A stretch of 64,000 nucleotides of DNA from Glebionis coronaria (Eukaryota; Streptophyta; Magnoliopsida; Asterales; Asteraceae), in the NCBI GenBank assembly GCA_025667525.1, contig CM046874.1:426086400-426150399 (forward strand), read 5' to 3'. How positions within the stretch are numbered: the first letter of the stretch is position 1; every line of letters begins with the position of its first letter. The notes under the pieces are model-generated. The model did not search any database and was not told the DNA's origin. It worked only from the letters and a program-made list of their open reading frames with translations. Below are positions 12,901 through 26,846 of the stretch, piece by piece. Made by a program: the position numbers and the translations under genes.

Positions 12901-14445
12901 GAAGGGATGGGAAGAGATCATGTTAGGAAGGGAGCGTGTGCATTAATTTATGTTCTCGAGTTTATTTTTTTAGTTGGAAAGAAAAGAATGGGAAGCAAAC
13001 ATAATTACTAAATTACCCCCATTTTCTATAGCTAAAGGAGCAATACGATTACAGTTGCTCTTGTTTGAAGCAAGGTAAAAAAATTTGTAAACAATACAAG
13101 AATGCAATCCACATACATTGTTTTTGGCTTAGAGACTCGCTGCCTATGGCTTCACATTCTTAATTAAAAGTGATTTGGCAGCAGTACGTTGTGACACTTT
13201 TTAATCATACATGAAAATTAATATTTAGATGCTAGGCAAGATTCAGATAGTTCAGAAATAGTACAAGCTTCAAGATTTAGATACTTATTGCAGGTGCATG
13301 TTAAAATAGGTTGACTGCCGAACATTCTCATACAATTAATTTTGTAAATAACTAATCTGCTAGTTATGATTACAAATGCAATAGCACTACAATACCATCT
13401 AAATCATATCTGTTATGAGGAAGCTAACGCTTGATTTTGACATATTAACTTGCATGTTACCTAGCAGGTAACAATCATAATATCTCAACATGTTACAAAG
13501 CCATAATAATATATATATAACTGACGTATGACAAAAAAAAGTAACAAAGTAACAAAAAATGCAAAATATTACTAACCCGTTGATAACTGGTGATGAACAA
13601 AATTGCTGGGTTTTTTGCCGTCGTAAGAGTGAAACTAGGTTAAACTGATGATGCATATATAAAAAAATGAGGGTATAAATGTAATTTAAGAAAAGCCCAT
13701 ATTCGTTAATTCATGCTTCCTTTCCTGATCATCCCAAAAATGGTGGGATCAAAATTACACATAAAAGACCATCCCTTCCCTTTCTTTCCCTTCCCGTCCC
13801 CTAACATCCCTTCTTAAAAAAAACTTGAGAACACAAAAAATTTGTGATTTCCCATCCTTTCCCTTTCTATTCTTTTAAAAAAAAACTGGAGAACATAGTG
13901 TTAAGTTAGTGGGGTGGGATAAATTAGTTTGTCCCATCCCGCTAATTTACGGGTATTCCTCGATTCTAGTTTCCTCGATTTGCGTGCCCTCGGGTCGTTT
14001 TACGAAAAACGTTTTTATAAGTTATGAATCAACGGCATAAAACGAATCTAATAAAAATTGTCTCATCAAAAACGGAGTTCGAAAACGTAAATACGTAATC
14101 CTAAGGTTTCCGGTTTAGTCGTAAAGGACGTTAAAATAAAATTGTAAGTCCTAATTTCTTCTCGTAAATTTGTGAGTTTATGAATCAACAAAAATTTATA
14201 ACTCCAAAATAATATTCACGGATAAATTTATTTTCTGAAATGTCGGACTGTCACCAAAAACGGTGTATGTAAACGTAAGCACGTAACGTAGAATCCTCTG
14301 GTTTAGACGTAGTCGATGCTACTTCAAGACGTAAATCCAAATTTCTTCCCAAAAATTAGTTAGTTCATAATATAACATTAAAAATAATATTTTCAATTAA
14401 ATATTGAGAATAAAAATATCAATCATAAATTGACGGGTTGTCACA
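9949..14445 (-). repeat. Element B 3' LTR (left copy, with MITE-like insertion)
   Basis: It runs from TGTAACACCC to TTGTCACA and matches 20425-23852 closely. It is about 1.05 kb longer because of the insertion at 12852-13900. Read on the element's own strand it starts TGTGACAACC and ends GGGTGTTACA. Confidence 0.9.
12849..13903. mobile_element. MITE-like DNA element (TTA duplication, PIF/Harbinger-like)
   Basis: The sibling LTR reads GTCCCTTAAGTTAG without interruption at 23305-23320, so the insert here is exactly 12852-13900, flanked by TTA on both sides. Its ends are imperfect inverted repeats: TGTTCTCGAGTTC with T-run and AAAAGAATAGAAAGGGAA at the left, and the reverse complement of the same at the right (about 13853-13897). 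A TTA duplication is typical of PIF/Harbinger (Tourist-like) elements. No transposase is present. A second, inner pair of the same ends occurs at about 12949-12985 and 13806-13843. Confidence 0.75.
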
Positions 14446-14460
14446 GCATTTACCCCTAAA
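14446..14460 (-). other. Element B polypurine tract
   Basis: Directly inside the left-hand LTR the minus strand reads TTTAGGGGTAAATGC, the expected location of the plus-strand primer. A second similar stretch (TTTAGGGGTAAATGTTTG on the minus strand) occurs at about 16289-16306, suggesting an internal rearrangement or remnant of a related element. Confidence 0.55.
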
Positions 14461-15379
14461 TAGGATCTTTGTCCTCAAAGATCATCTTACTACTCGCTTC
14501 TTATAGAGTTAAAGCCATGTGGGTATTTCCTCCAAATTCGGTCTTTTCTCACAAGTGCAATTCATTACAATACGCGAGTTTCATCAAACATAACTACGGG
14601 AATAAGATCAGGCTTAATGTTGACTTACTTTCTCTATCCATGATATCCACGGGTTTTTGATGAATGCAACTTTTCGCCGATCTAAACATTACTAAGAAAC
14701 AATCAAATTCTCACTTGATAGACATTTCATCAAGTTCGATATACGAAACATAATTCACGCAGCTCTTGAAGTCCTAGGGTAGATCCAGCTTATATGCCTT
14801 TCAAACCAATCTTTTACATCATCTCAATGGTCCCATACACGGGGATTTATATCCCATGATCTTTCAGATCTTCAATTCATTTTCCATGGTTAAAATTTTT
14901 GGCATAACTTCGCTACCCATCTGGCTCTTCAAGATCTACATTTCATATTCACATAACCTCTTGCCCACTACTGGTAGTCAATATTCATATCCTAATTTCA
15001 ACAATCATTTCAGGTCTCGCGGGTCGAGTATTTTTTAAGGTTAGGTTCGCCATCATAGGAAACCTTAAACCTAAAAGACATTTCCAACTCACAATGGGTG
15101 TATGTCGGGTGTCTTCATCCCAACTCCTGCTTACAGATGCTCTAATATATAAATCTTAACAAGATTCGATCTCGATCCTAACACGATAATTATCAATGAT
15201 AATCTCTCCAAAGGAAAACGATTATACGGTCTATTACCAAAGGTCAATCATTCAAACATAGAACAACGCTTATAGTATTTTGTATCGTTACTTTACCTCG
15301 TCCCTTCAATTGAGGTGGTACACAGTACTCTCATCAAGGTTCGTTCTCAATGACTTCTGAGCAAATCTCTAGAAATTCG
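14461..15379 (-). other. Element B interior, 3' end of pol expected, no domain recognised
   Basis: Given the element's orientation this should hold the integrase C-terminus. I see no convincing motif or ORF longer than about 60 codons. It appears to be heavily mutated. Confidence 0.4.
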
Positions 15380-15540
15380 ATGCGAAGCGAGGATCTTGTT
15401 AGAGATGATCGATACAAGCACACTATGTTTACACGACTCCTTTAAATATAAAGAGTCAATTTCTTCATCAAGAATCTATCATTAACAAAAATGATATTAG
15501 CAGCTTTGGTCAGTCTGTCGACGATGACCCAAATCGAATC
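15380..15540 (-). pseudogene. Element B integrase remnant
   Basis: The minus strand of 15499-15545 translates to a phrase typical of gypsy integrase (SIWVIVDRLTKAA), and a decayed LVSIISNKI-type segment follows at about 15380-15420. These two are the correct distance apart for the catalytic core. The remainder is shattered by stops and indels, so it is only a relic. Confidence 0.7.
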
Positions 15541-16769
15541 AAATTCAGATGATGACCTTTGCGATAGCTAGACGTTTACTAATGTATGAGGCGATGTCTG
15601 TCTTCATAATTTGTCATTAGTACAACTTCTTCAGATAGGGATACATTTAGTCAAAAATATCATGAATAGAATACTTATACTTACGAGATGACTACATCTC
15701 AAAATCTCCATATTTAGGCAACCACAAGTGGCTTTTTAAACATGTAACGTCATCGACTTCTCAATTCTAATGGTTCACATTAGCCGCGAACCACTTTTAT
15801 CATCTATATTATCCTTTTTATAAGCATCGGCTATATTTTAAATTGTTCGACAATTTATTTTGCACATTCATTATTAAGAAATACATCTTAAGTAATTCTT
15901 CATATTTTCTAAGTTTCAGTTTCGTTTCAGCTATCATTTTTATCAGTTTTGCTTAGTCTGGCATCTAAAGCATCGATAATTATTACAAGTAATTAAATAA
16001 TAAACAATTAATTTTATGAAAGGTAAACGTAAAAGTTTTAAATTGTCTCAGTTCGACCAATTTTATAAAAGTGTTCAAAATAAATTTGAATTTAATTAAC
16101 AAGATTTTTGTTGATTTATCGAAAATAATTAAAATAATTAATGAGATCCGTAAATGTTCGAAAAATATTTGTTTATACTTTGGTCAAAAATTTTCTTAGT
16201 TGAAAAGCAGAAATTTGCATTTCAAATTCTAAGTCATGGTTTAAATGTTTTCCTCAATCCCTTTTAGGTTGTTTTGAGTTACGCACAAACATTTACCCCT
16301 AAACAGGAGTTTAGTTAAATGATTTAGTTATAAGGAATGATTCCTTAAAAATCCTTTGTTAAAATATCTGTTAAAATATATTTCCATTTTCTTTTTTTTG
16401 TAAAACCCAAAGCCTTAATGGCTCTAATCTTTGAAAAGTCAATATATATATCTTACCATCATTAATCGGACGGTCATATTATGTAAAGGATTAAGTCTTT
16501 AATCTAATGTTAATTATTCAAGGTACATGTGTTTATTGTTCGGCCAATTCAGGGCAATCTATAAATAATTATTAACTCATTCTTTTTTCTTATAAACAAA
16601 CAAATGGTCCTTAATGATCGCAAGCATGAAGTTATCAAATTACAGCCTTCACATGTGATTCACCAAATTTATGAATGCTACGTGTGTATTAGTCAATCCA
16701 AGCGACATCATGTGAAACTCATAATGTTCATTACAAGTTCTGGATGTAGTACTTGGAATAGATAATCTT
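15541..16769 (-). other. Element B interior between RT and integrase remnants
   Basis: RNase H is expected here, but no motif is convincing. The part at about 15850-16288 is very AT-rich and ends against a second purine-tract-like sequence, so it may be a fragment of another element's LTR. No ORF of note. Confidence 0.35.
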
Positions 16770-17150
16770 TTTCGCGGACGCGAAATGGATGATAACCATG
16801 CCATGGATCAAATTTTTAAAACATACGCTAGAACCTTGTACATGATCGAACAAATCTTCCATTTTGAGTTATGGATATCGTTTTCGATTGTCAATTTACT
16901 TAGTTCACAGTAATCTATAAATATAAGGAATGATAACACCATAGCTCTTTATGATGACGAGCTCGGTAGAATAAAATCTTTCTCCGACAACTCTCTTAGT
17001 TGTTCGATAATTCCTTTAATTCAGATGGTGCTGACGTACAGTGCACACGCCACAGGTGCAGCGATGAGAATATAATCAATACCAAATTCAACTTGCCGTA
17101 ATGGCGAAAGTCTAGGTAATTCACCAGCAAATACATCCTAAAATTTCAAA
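16770..17150 (-). pseudogene. Element B reverse transcriptase remnant
   Basis: On the minus strand 17000-17150 gives a phrase like the pre-RT region of gypsy elements (GELPRLSPLRQVEFGID), and 16861-16917 gives the IDYCELSKLTI block. A decayed version of the following strand (about 16790-16830) is recognisable too. This fixes the element as Ty3/gypsy on the minus strand. Stops and frame changes are frequent. Confidence 0.75.
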
Positions 17151-20409
<3,259 letters not shown>

Positions 20410-20421
20410 GCTCTGGTACCA
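20410..20421 (-). other. Element B primer-binding site (initiator tRNA-Met type)
   Basis: The minus strand reads TGGTACCAGAGC, three bases inside the LTR end. The canonical site is TGGTATCAGAGC, so there is one mismatch. This sets the orientation of element B. Confidence 0.8.
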
Positions 20422-20424
20422 AAC

Positions 20425-23400
20425 TGTAACACCCCCAAATTATACAACTCAATACAGCGGAAGACTCGTTGGTGTTACCGGATAGCACATTACTCACATC
20501 ATACACAACGCATAAAAATCGCGTCGTTTAATAATAAAAGCATTTCCATTCAAAAATATCAACTTTACATAGGTCCAAAGTCATTGTATTTTATACAAGT
20601 TTTACAAAGCATTTGAATGGAAATTATAATTTAAGTACGGGCCATGAATTCTTTTTGTCTTCCCGAGAATTACCTTCAAGTACCTGAGACAAAACATGTT
20701 TAAAGAAAAGGTCAGCGATAACGCCGAGTGAATTCATAGAGTTTAATAAAATCCATCAATATAACATCGGTATAACATTATTACCGAAAATCATTTTATA
20801 CAAATCTTTATAATAGGCCATAAAATAGCCAAAGTCATTTTATACAAATCCTTATCAATATCATAATATAGGCATTTGCCTTAAAAATCATTATACGAGC
20901 CAATGTCGTAAAAACATCATACAATACGTTTTACAACGTTGTAGAGATTAAATAAAAACCGTTATATGAATATGGTTATGAAAACCAAAACACGAACATA
21001 ATATCAATAGTATGACCCCGTATTGCTAGTCAGGCAATACATCGTAATTCGGTGCGTATAGCAGTATTTCGTTAATTGGATTATTATAAGCCGCATGACA
21101 TTGTTACTTTACTAAACCAAACAACGGGTAGCTAGCCCGAAACTCAATTTGCCCATCTAAATTAGCGTGTCGTCACAAAGGTCACGCTATGGAAATCTTC
21201 TCATACATAAATTCGCTTACCAATCAATGTGGCACGACGGGGATCAACCGTCAAGGCGCGAACTGGGGTGATCGTCCCCAAATAGTACTATTATATGCAT
21301 AAGCATCTACCAAATCCCGGTAGTTCACAATTCATGCTAATGGGAATTTTAGTGACATAACCTAACTTTAATAATCCATTTTATTTCATCTATCGGGTCA
21401 TATAATCATTTATCGGGTCACACAATCATTCGGGTCCAAATCAATAAACAAACAATCGGGAAAACTAGTGTCCTATTTCATAAAAACTAACATGTTATCT
21501 CCCTCGCGTGTTTCTAAAACATTTCATAAAAACATTTAAAAGAGTGCGAGGCTATGAACTCACGTTGATGTGGGAAGGCGGTTATCGGCGATTTGGATGT
21601 ACGGTACGTGCTTCAATCACGGAAACCTATATAAATAATAATCGGTCATAGACGTTTGTCCAATGACTTTATAAAAATAAAAATTATGTATACATATGAT
21701 GATTATATATATATGATGATCAAGTGGGTTTACATATTCTCGTTTACTCATTTAAGTGTTTATGTGTTGATAACTTTTATACTATTTTACTAGTTTTACC
21801 TATTTACATGTTTTAGGCCCAATAGGCCCATTACAAGCCCAATATATTATATTAGTCCAATTATACTTTTATTATCATTATCACACTTTACATGTTGGGC
21901 CCAAATGGGTTAAGCCCAATAAATAAGTTTATAAGTGTTTTAGTCCATTTTGTTGTATTATTAGTCCAATAACGTTAACTTAGCCCGTTAATGTCCGTAT
22001 GTTATATAGTTCGGGTTTTATCGGTTTTTACTTGTTATATATGTTTATATATCAGTATGTGAGTTTATAAAAGTTTACATTAGACGGGTCCAACCGTCTA
22101 AGTTTTATTTAACAAAAACGTTAATTTTACGGTAATAGCCGAAAAAGTCGTAAAAATCATGTTTATAGTTTTATAACTTATAAAACTTATCAAACTACCA
22201 TTTTTATAAAATGTCCATTTATTTATCCTTATACATATTTATATAAATGTATTATATAAGTTAGTGGGTTTTAATTCACATTTTATACTATTTTTATTTG
22301 AGTGCTTATATAATACTATTATACTTTAATTTCCCAAAATCTGATTTTTATTTTCATGTTCACTAAAACTGCCATATCTAGAGTTCTATATGTAGATAGA
22401 ATATCAAATGTTTATGACATAAACTACATGATATGTGATCCATTTAACTCTCCTATAGCTACTGTTGAATCAGCCTCTAAGTATTTTCTAAAAATCGTCT
22501 AAAACAATGAACTCAGATTTGTACTCTAAACTTGTTTTGATCATATCTCACTCATCCTAATGATTCCATTGCATGGCCAACTCTCACATGTGTACAAGAC
22601 ATATTACTTACTGTATATCCATTAATCTATGCCATTTTATCAGTTCATCATATGGTTCTTTACTGTTTTATACAGCCATCATTTTAAGCATGATTTTAAC
22701 CTTTTTACATATAGTTTTTCATCTTTTTAATCATATTTATCAACACCAAATCCCCACACAATACTTTTTTCATCATATAATCATCACATACATATACAAT
22801 AGGAAAGAAAATACATTATTACATAATCAAAATAACAAGAGGATGGGAAGAACAATCTTTATACCACCATGATGATGTAGGTTGTGATCAAGACATGGAT
22901 TTTGATCACACAATAAACCAAGACCATCTTCAAGACCACCATTCTTCAAGAACTCCTTGTGGAAAATCAGCCTTAAGACTCCATAGAAACTCCTCCTTGG
23001 ATGTTATAATCATCACCAATCAATAGGGCTTCAAAAGGGCTTCAACTTATGTATGAATAACATAAGGTTTATGGTTAAATTTGATCAATGATGGTGTTTG
23101 AAGGGTGAGATGGGACGGCAATTGTAGAGAGGATGGGTGAGTTTTTTGTTGTTTCTGCATGTGTAGAATGGAAGTAAATGAGAAGGCTAGTGGTTTTGTG
23201 GATTTTGGTGGGTGAAACTAAGCTTTAGTGTTAAGCTAACACACAAGTGTAAGCTACTAGTGTGTATGGATGCCACATCTTTGATGTGGTGTCCTCTTTA
23301 GCCGTCCCTTAAGTTAGTGGGGTGGGATAAATTAGTTTTTCCCATCCCGCTAATTTACGGGTATTCCTCGATTCTAGTTTCCTCAATTTGCGTGCCCTCG

Positions 23401-23852
23401 GGTCGTTTTACGAAAAACGTTTTTATTAATTATGAATCAACGGCATAAAACGAATCTAATAAAAATTGTCTCATCAAAAACGGAGTTCGAAAACGTAATT
23501 ACGTAATCCTAAGGTTTCCGGTTTAGTCGTAAAGGACGTTAAAATAAAATCGTAAGTCCTAATTTTTTCTCGTACATTTGTGAGTTTATGAACCAACACA
23601 AATTTAAAACTCCATAATAATATTCACGGATAAATTTATTTTCTGAAATGTCGGACTGTCACCAAAAACGGTGTATGTAAACGTAAGAACGTAACGTAGA
23701 ATCCTCCGGTTTAGACGTAGTCGATGCTACTTCAAGACGTAAATCCAAATTTCTTCCCAAAAATAAGTGAGTTCATAATATAACATTAAAATAATATTTT
23801 CAATTAAATATTGAGAATAAAAATATCAATCATAAATTGACGGATTGTCAAA
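20425..23852 (-). repeat. Element B 5' LTR (3428 bp, right copy)
   Basis: Matches 9949-14445 apart from the MITE-like insert and small differences. Its outer end reads GTCAAA where the sister copy has GTCACA, so the terminal CA has been mutated; the GTGAA duplication follows directly. Confidence 0.9.
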
Positions 23853-24836
23853 GTGAAATTTTGTGATGTTTGTCAAAGACAAAGAAAAATTAATCAACGA
23901 GATGAGATGCCACAAAATTTTATACAAGAGTGTGAGATTTTTGATGTATGGGGTATAGATTTCATGGGACCTTTTCCATCATCAAAGGGTAATAAGTACA
24001 TACTCGTAGCCGTGGAATATGTTTCAAAGTGGGTTGAGGCCAAAGCCTTGCCTACTAATGATGCTATAGTTGTAGTGAAATTCTTGAAACAATTATTTGC
24101 TAGATTTGGTGTACCTCGGGCTATCATAAGTGATCGTGGGACTCATTTTTGTAATGAGCAATTTATAAGAGTCAGGAAAAAGTATGGTGTTAACCATAGA
24201 CTTTCTATCGTGTATCACCCTCAAACCAATGGTCAAACCGAGGTCACAAATCGTTGTTTAAAGAGAATTTTGGAGAGAACGGTGGGAGAGCATCGAGCTT
24301 CTTGGTCGGATAAGCTTGATGATGCTTTGTGGGCTTTTAGGACGGCTTTTAAGGAAACAATTGGTTGTACTCCATATAGGCTTGTCTATGGAAAAGCATG
24401 CCAACTCCCATTCGAGTTCGAGCATAAGGCTTCATGGGCTCTCAAATGGGAAAACTTTGATTTAAACCAAGCCGGTTCACATAGAAAAGACCAACTCAAT
24501 GAGATGGATGATTTGAGAGCCAATGCTTATGAGAACTCATTGCTTTACAAGGAAAAGACTAAGTAATTGCAAGATGCTAAGATCAAGAACCGTGAGTTCA
24601 AAGTTGGAGATCCGGTTCTCCTCTTTAACTAAAGGTTGAAACTCTTTGCGGGCAAGCTTAAGTCAAGATGGTCCGGTCCATTCACTATTGTTCAAGTATT
24701 TCTATATGGGACTATTGAGTTGTCACAACCAAATGGCCCAAATTTCAAAGTGAATGGTCATCGTGTTAAGCATTACTTTGGGGAGGACATTTCCATGGAA
24801 ATGGTCCAAGAGATCCCCATTTCCCCAATGAAATAA
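23853..24836 (+). pseudogene. Element A integrase, catalytic and C-terminal part
   Basis: This continues the integrase interrupted at 9948. The Cys pair of the zinc segment (FCDVCQRQR) is followed by the catalytic core with all three acidic residues visible: the aspartate in WGIDFMGPF, the one in SDRGTHF and the glutamate in [11 protein letters not shown]. The C-terminal part ends with a conserved phrase (FKVNGHRVKHYFGE) near 24760. A stop at 24564 and another near 24630 break the frame between core and C-terminus. The core is better preserved than RT or protease. Confidence 0.9.
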
Positions 24837-26830
24837 TTCATTGTAGGAAGAGTCGAGCTAGAGACTCCATAAATCAAGCTTGAATAACTAGGCTTATAAT
24901 TTTTAGACTTAGAGTGTGGTAGGATAGAAATAAGGGTATAGAGTTGAGGATAAGTGTAGGGGGAGACCTTCCTTTTATCTTCATGTTGTTTGTAGGGTTT
25001 CTCTCCCTCATTACGTGCATTGGAGCTTATCGAGGAGGCCCTTGTATCCGGTTCACTTTGTTACTATTGTGATTTTTCATAACCACATTATGCTTAATAA
25101 TGAATTCACTATAGTTGATCTTTCCCTAGCTTGGGTTAAGCAAATTAATCAATGTCATAAGTGTAGGGGAGTTCACTCCAATACTCTTAAACATTGAGGA
25201 CAATGTTTATCTTAAGTGTAGGGGGTCTTCTATCGAAGTGACCTTACCTAGAGATTTGTCATTGACCTTCATGATAACTTGGAAATTAATTTTTCAAATA
25301 TTCTTCAAAATTTTGATCTACTTTGGCCACCAAAAATATGCATTTTATAATTTTTGCATTAAACATTTTTCATTTGCATAACACATTTCCATTGTATATA
25401 TTTCTTCTTTGATTTTTCTTCAAAAATATATAAAAAGGAAAAAAATATTAAAAAGGATATGGTTTAACAAATTTAGACTTCTTTGACATATTAGGCCCGC
25501 TATGAATACTTTTACTCAACCTGAGTTTGCTTATCTAAGCATTCTCTAGCTAGTATCCTCAACCATGTAAACCTTTATTGGTTTATTAGGCTAAGCATTT
25601 ATTAGTCTCGTTATTGATTTTAAACTGTGGAGAACAAGAGATGATAGAGTTTGAAATAAGTGTTAAGGGCTAGATAAACCTCATATTCATTAATTGTGGC
25701 TTTTATATCCCCTTTCGTAACCTTTACTTTCTTGTCAACACATGTATATATGTTAATAAATAATCAAGAACGGTGTTAATCGATTTGTAGTCTCTTATGC
25801 ATTTTTGACTAAGCATTCGTGGTTGGTATAAGTACGTCTTAAGATTCTAAGTTAGAACGTTTTATGTGTACTAGACTTTTGTCATGCTTAATACTTAGCG
25901 GGTGTTTTTCCTTTTATTCTTTTCAACTTTCTTTGTGAGGAATAAAGAAAAATAAGAGCGGCTTATGAAAAAAAATGAGTGGCTAGAAGAGAAAAAGAAA
26001 AAAAAGAAAAAAAATAATTATACAAGACTCCCAAGAGGGGCAGTGAAGTGTTAATTATAGTAACTATTGAATTCTAATATTACCTTGACGGGTTGCTGGG
26101 ATTTGATAGTTGCTCCAATCCAATATTACCTTGGCGGGTTGCGGGATTGAAGATCCAAAGTCCCAAAAAGGCGGCGAATATAAATTATTGCGTGATTTTT
26201 ATTTTTCTTTCCTTAGTGAGTGTGTAGCTACTTATTAATGCATGACATAAGGATCTTACACATAAGGCGAATGACTTATTACTCTTGAGTCGGACTTATG
26301 TCAATTGTGGGCGGTTTTTCGAGTAATGGATGAGAGGATTACTTAGGATTAAAACCGTGCTTCCTTATTTTAAGATTTTACATTTCTTATACTTCACGCT
26401 TTAAATAATGACAAATTTGCTCTCAAATAATAACCGGTCTTAAAGGAATAATAAGTGGGGGTATGAGAGTAACACAATTAATCTTTATGAATGAGTTGAC
26501 GAACTTTCACTTGTGGATAACAATGATCTTGTTTTTAAGCTTGGTATGGGAAAGTGAAACTTGAGGGTGATAAGTGTTCATGGTACCAAAAGCCCTAATC
26601 TAAGTCCTTGATTTCTTTATGAGTTATTTCCATCAAAACCATTTCAAAAAAATCCAAAAATATATAAATAGAATTGCTTTCCTTTACATTGCATTGTATA
26701 AGATCAAAATCATGCATCATATAGTGTAGAGTAGTATAAATGCATTACATATTGGCCAAAGTGGATTAATTATGAGAAAAGTGTAAATTCGTGCTTTAAA
26801 ATGTGGCATTGCATGAGGTCATGGCAATGA
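24837..26830 (+). other. Element A 3' untranslated region
   Basis: Two kilobases follow integrase without a credible ORF. Phrases of the form AAGTGTAGGGG recur at about 24953, 25160 and 25215 and again at the polypurine tract. A stem-loop occurs at 25189-25208. A short near-duplicate (AATATTACCTTGRCGGGTTGC) occurs at about 26078 and 26121. A purine-rich run lies at about 25985-26020. No env-like gene is recognisable. Confidence 0.6.
25189..25208 (+). promoter_or_regulatory. Conserved 3'-UTR stem-loop of element A
   Basis: AAACATTGAGGACAATGTTT is a perfect 8-bp inverted repeat with a 4-base loop, followed by TATCTTAAGTGTAGGGGG. The same 20 bases occur in element F on the other strand at 61908-61927, also followed by the AAGTGTAGGGGG phrase. 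Conservation between two diverged elements suggests an RNA role; which one is unknown. Confidence 0.65.
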
Positions 26831-26846
26831 TCAAGTGTAGGGGATT
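26831..26846 (+). other. Element A polypurine tract
   Basis: TCAAGTGTAGGGGATT directly precedes the TG of the right LTR. Element F has the nearly identical sequence at 60344-60361 on the minus strand. Confidence 0.75.
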
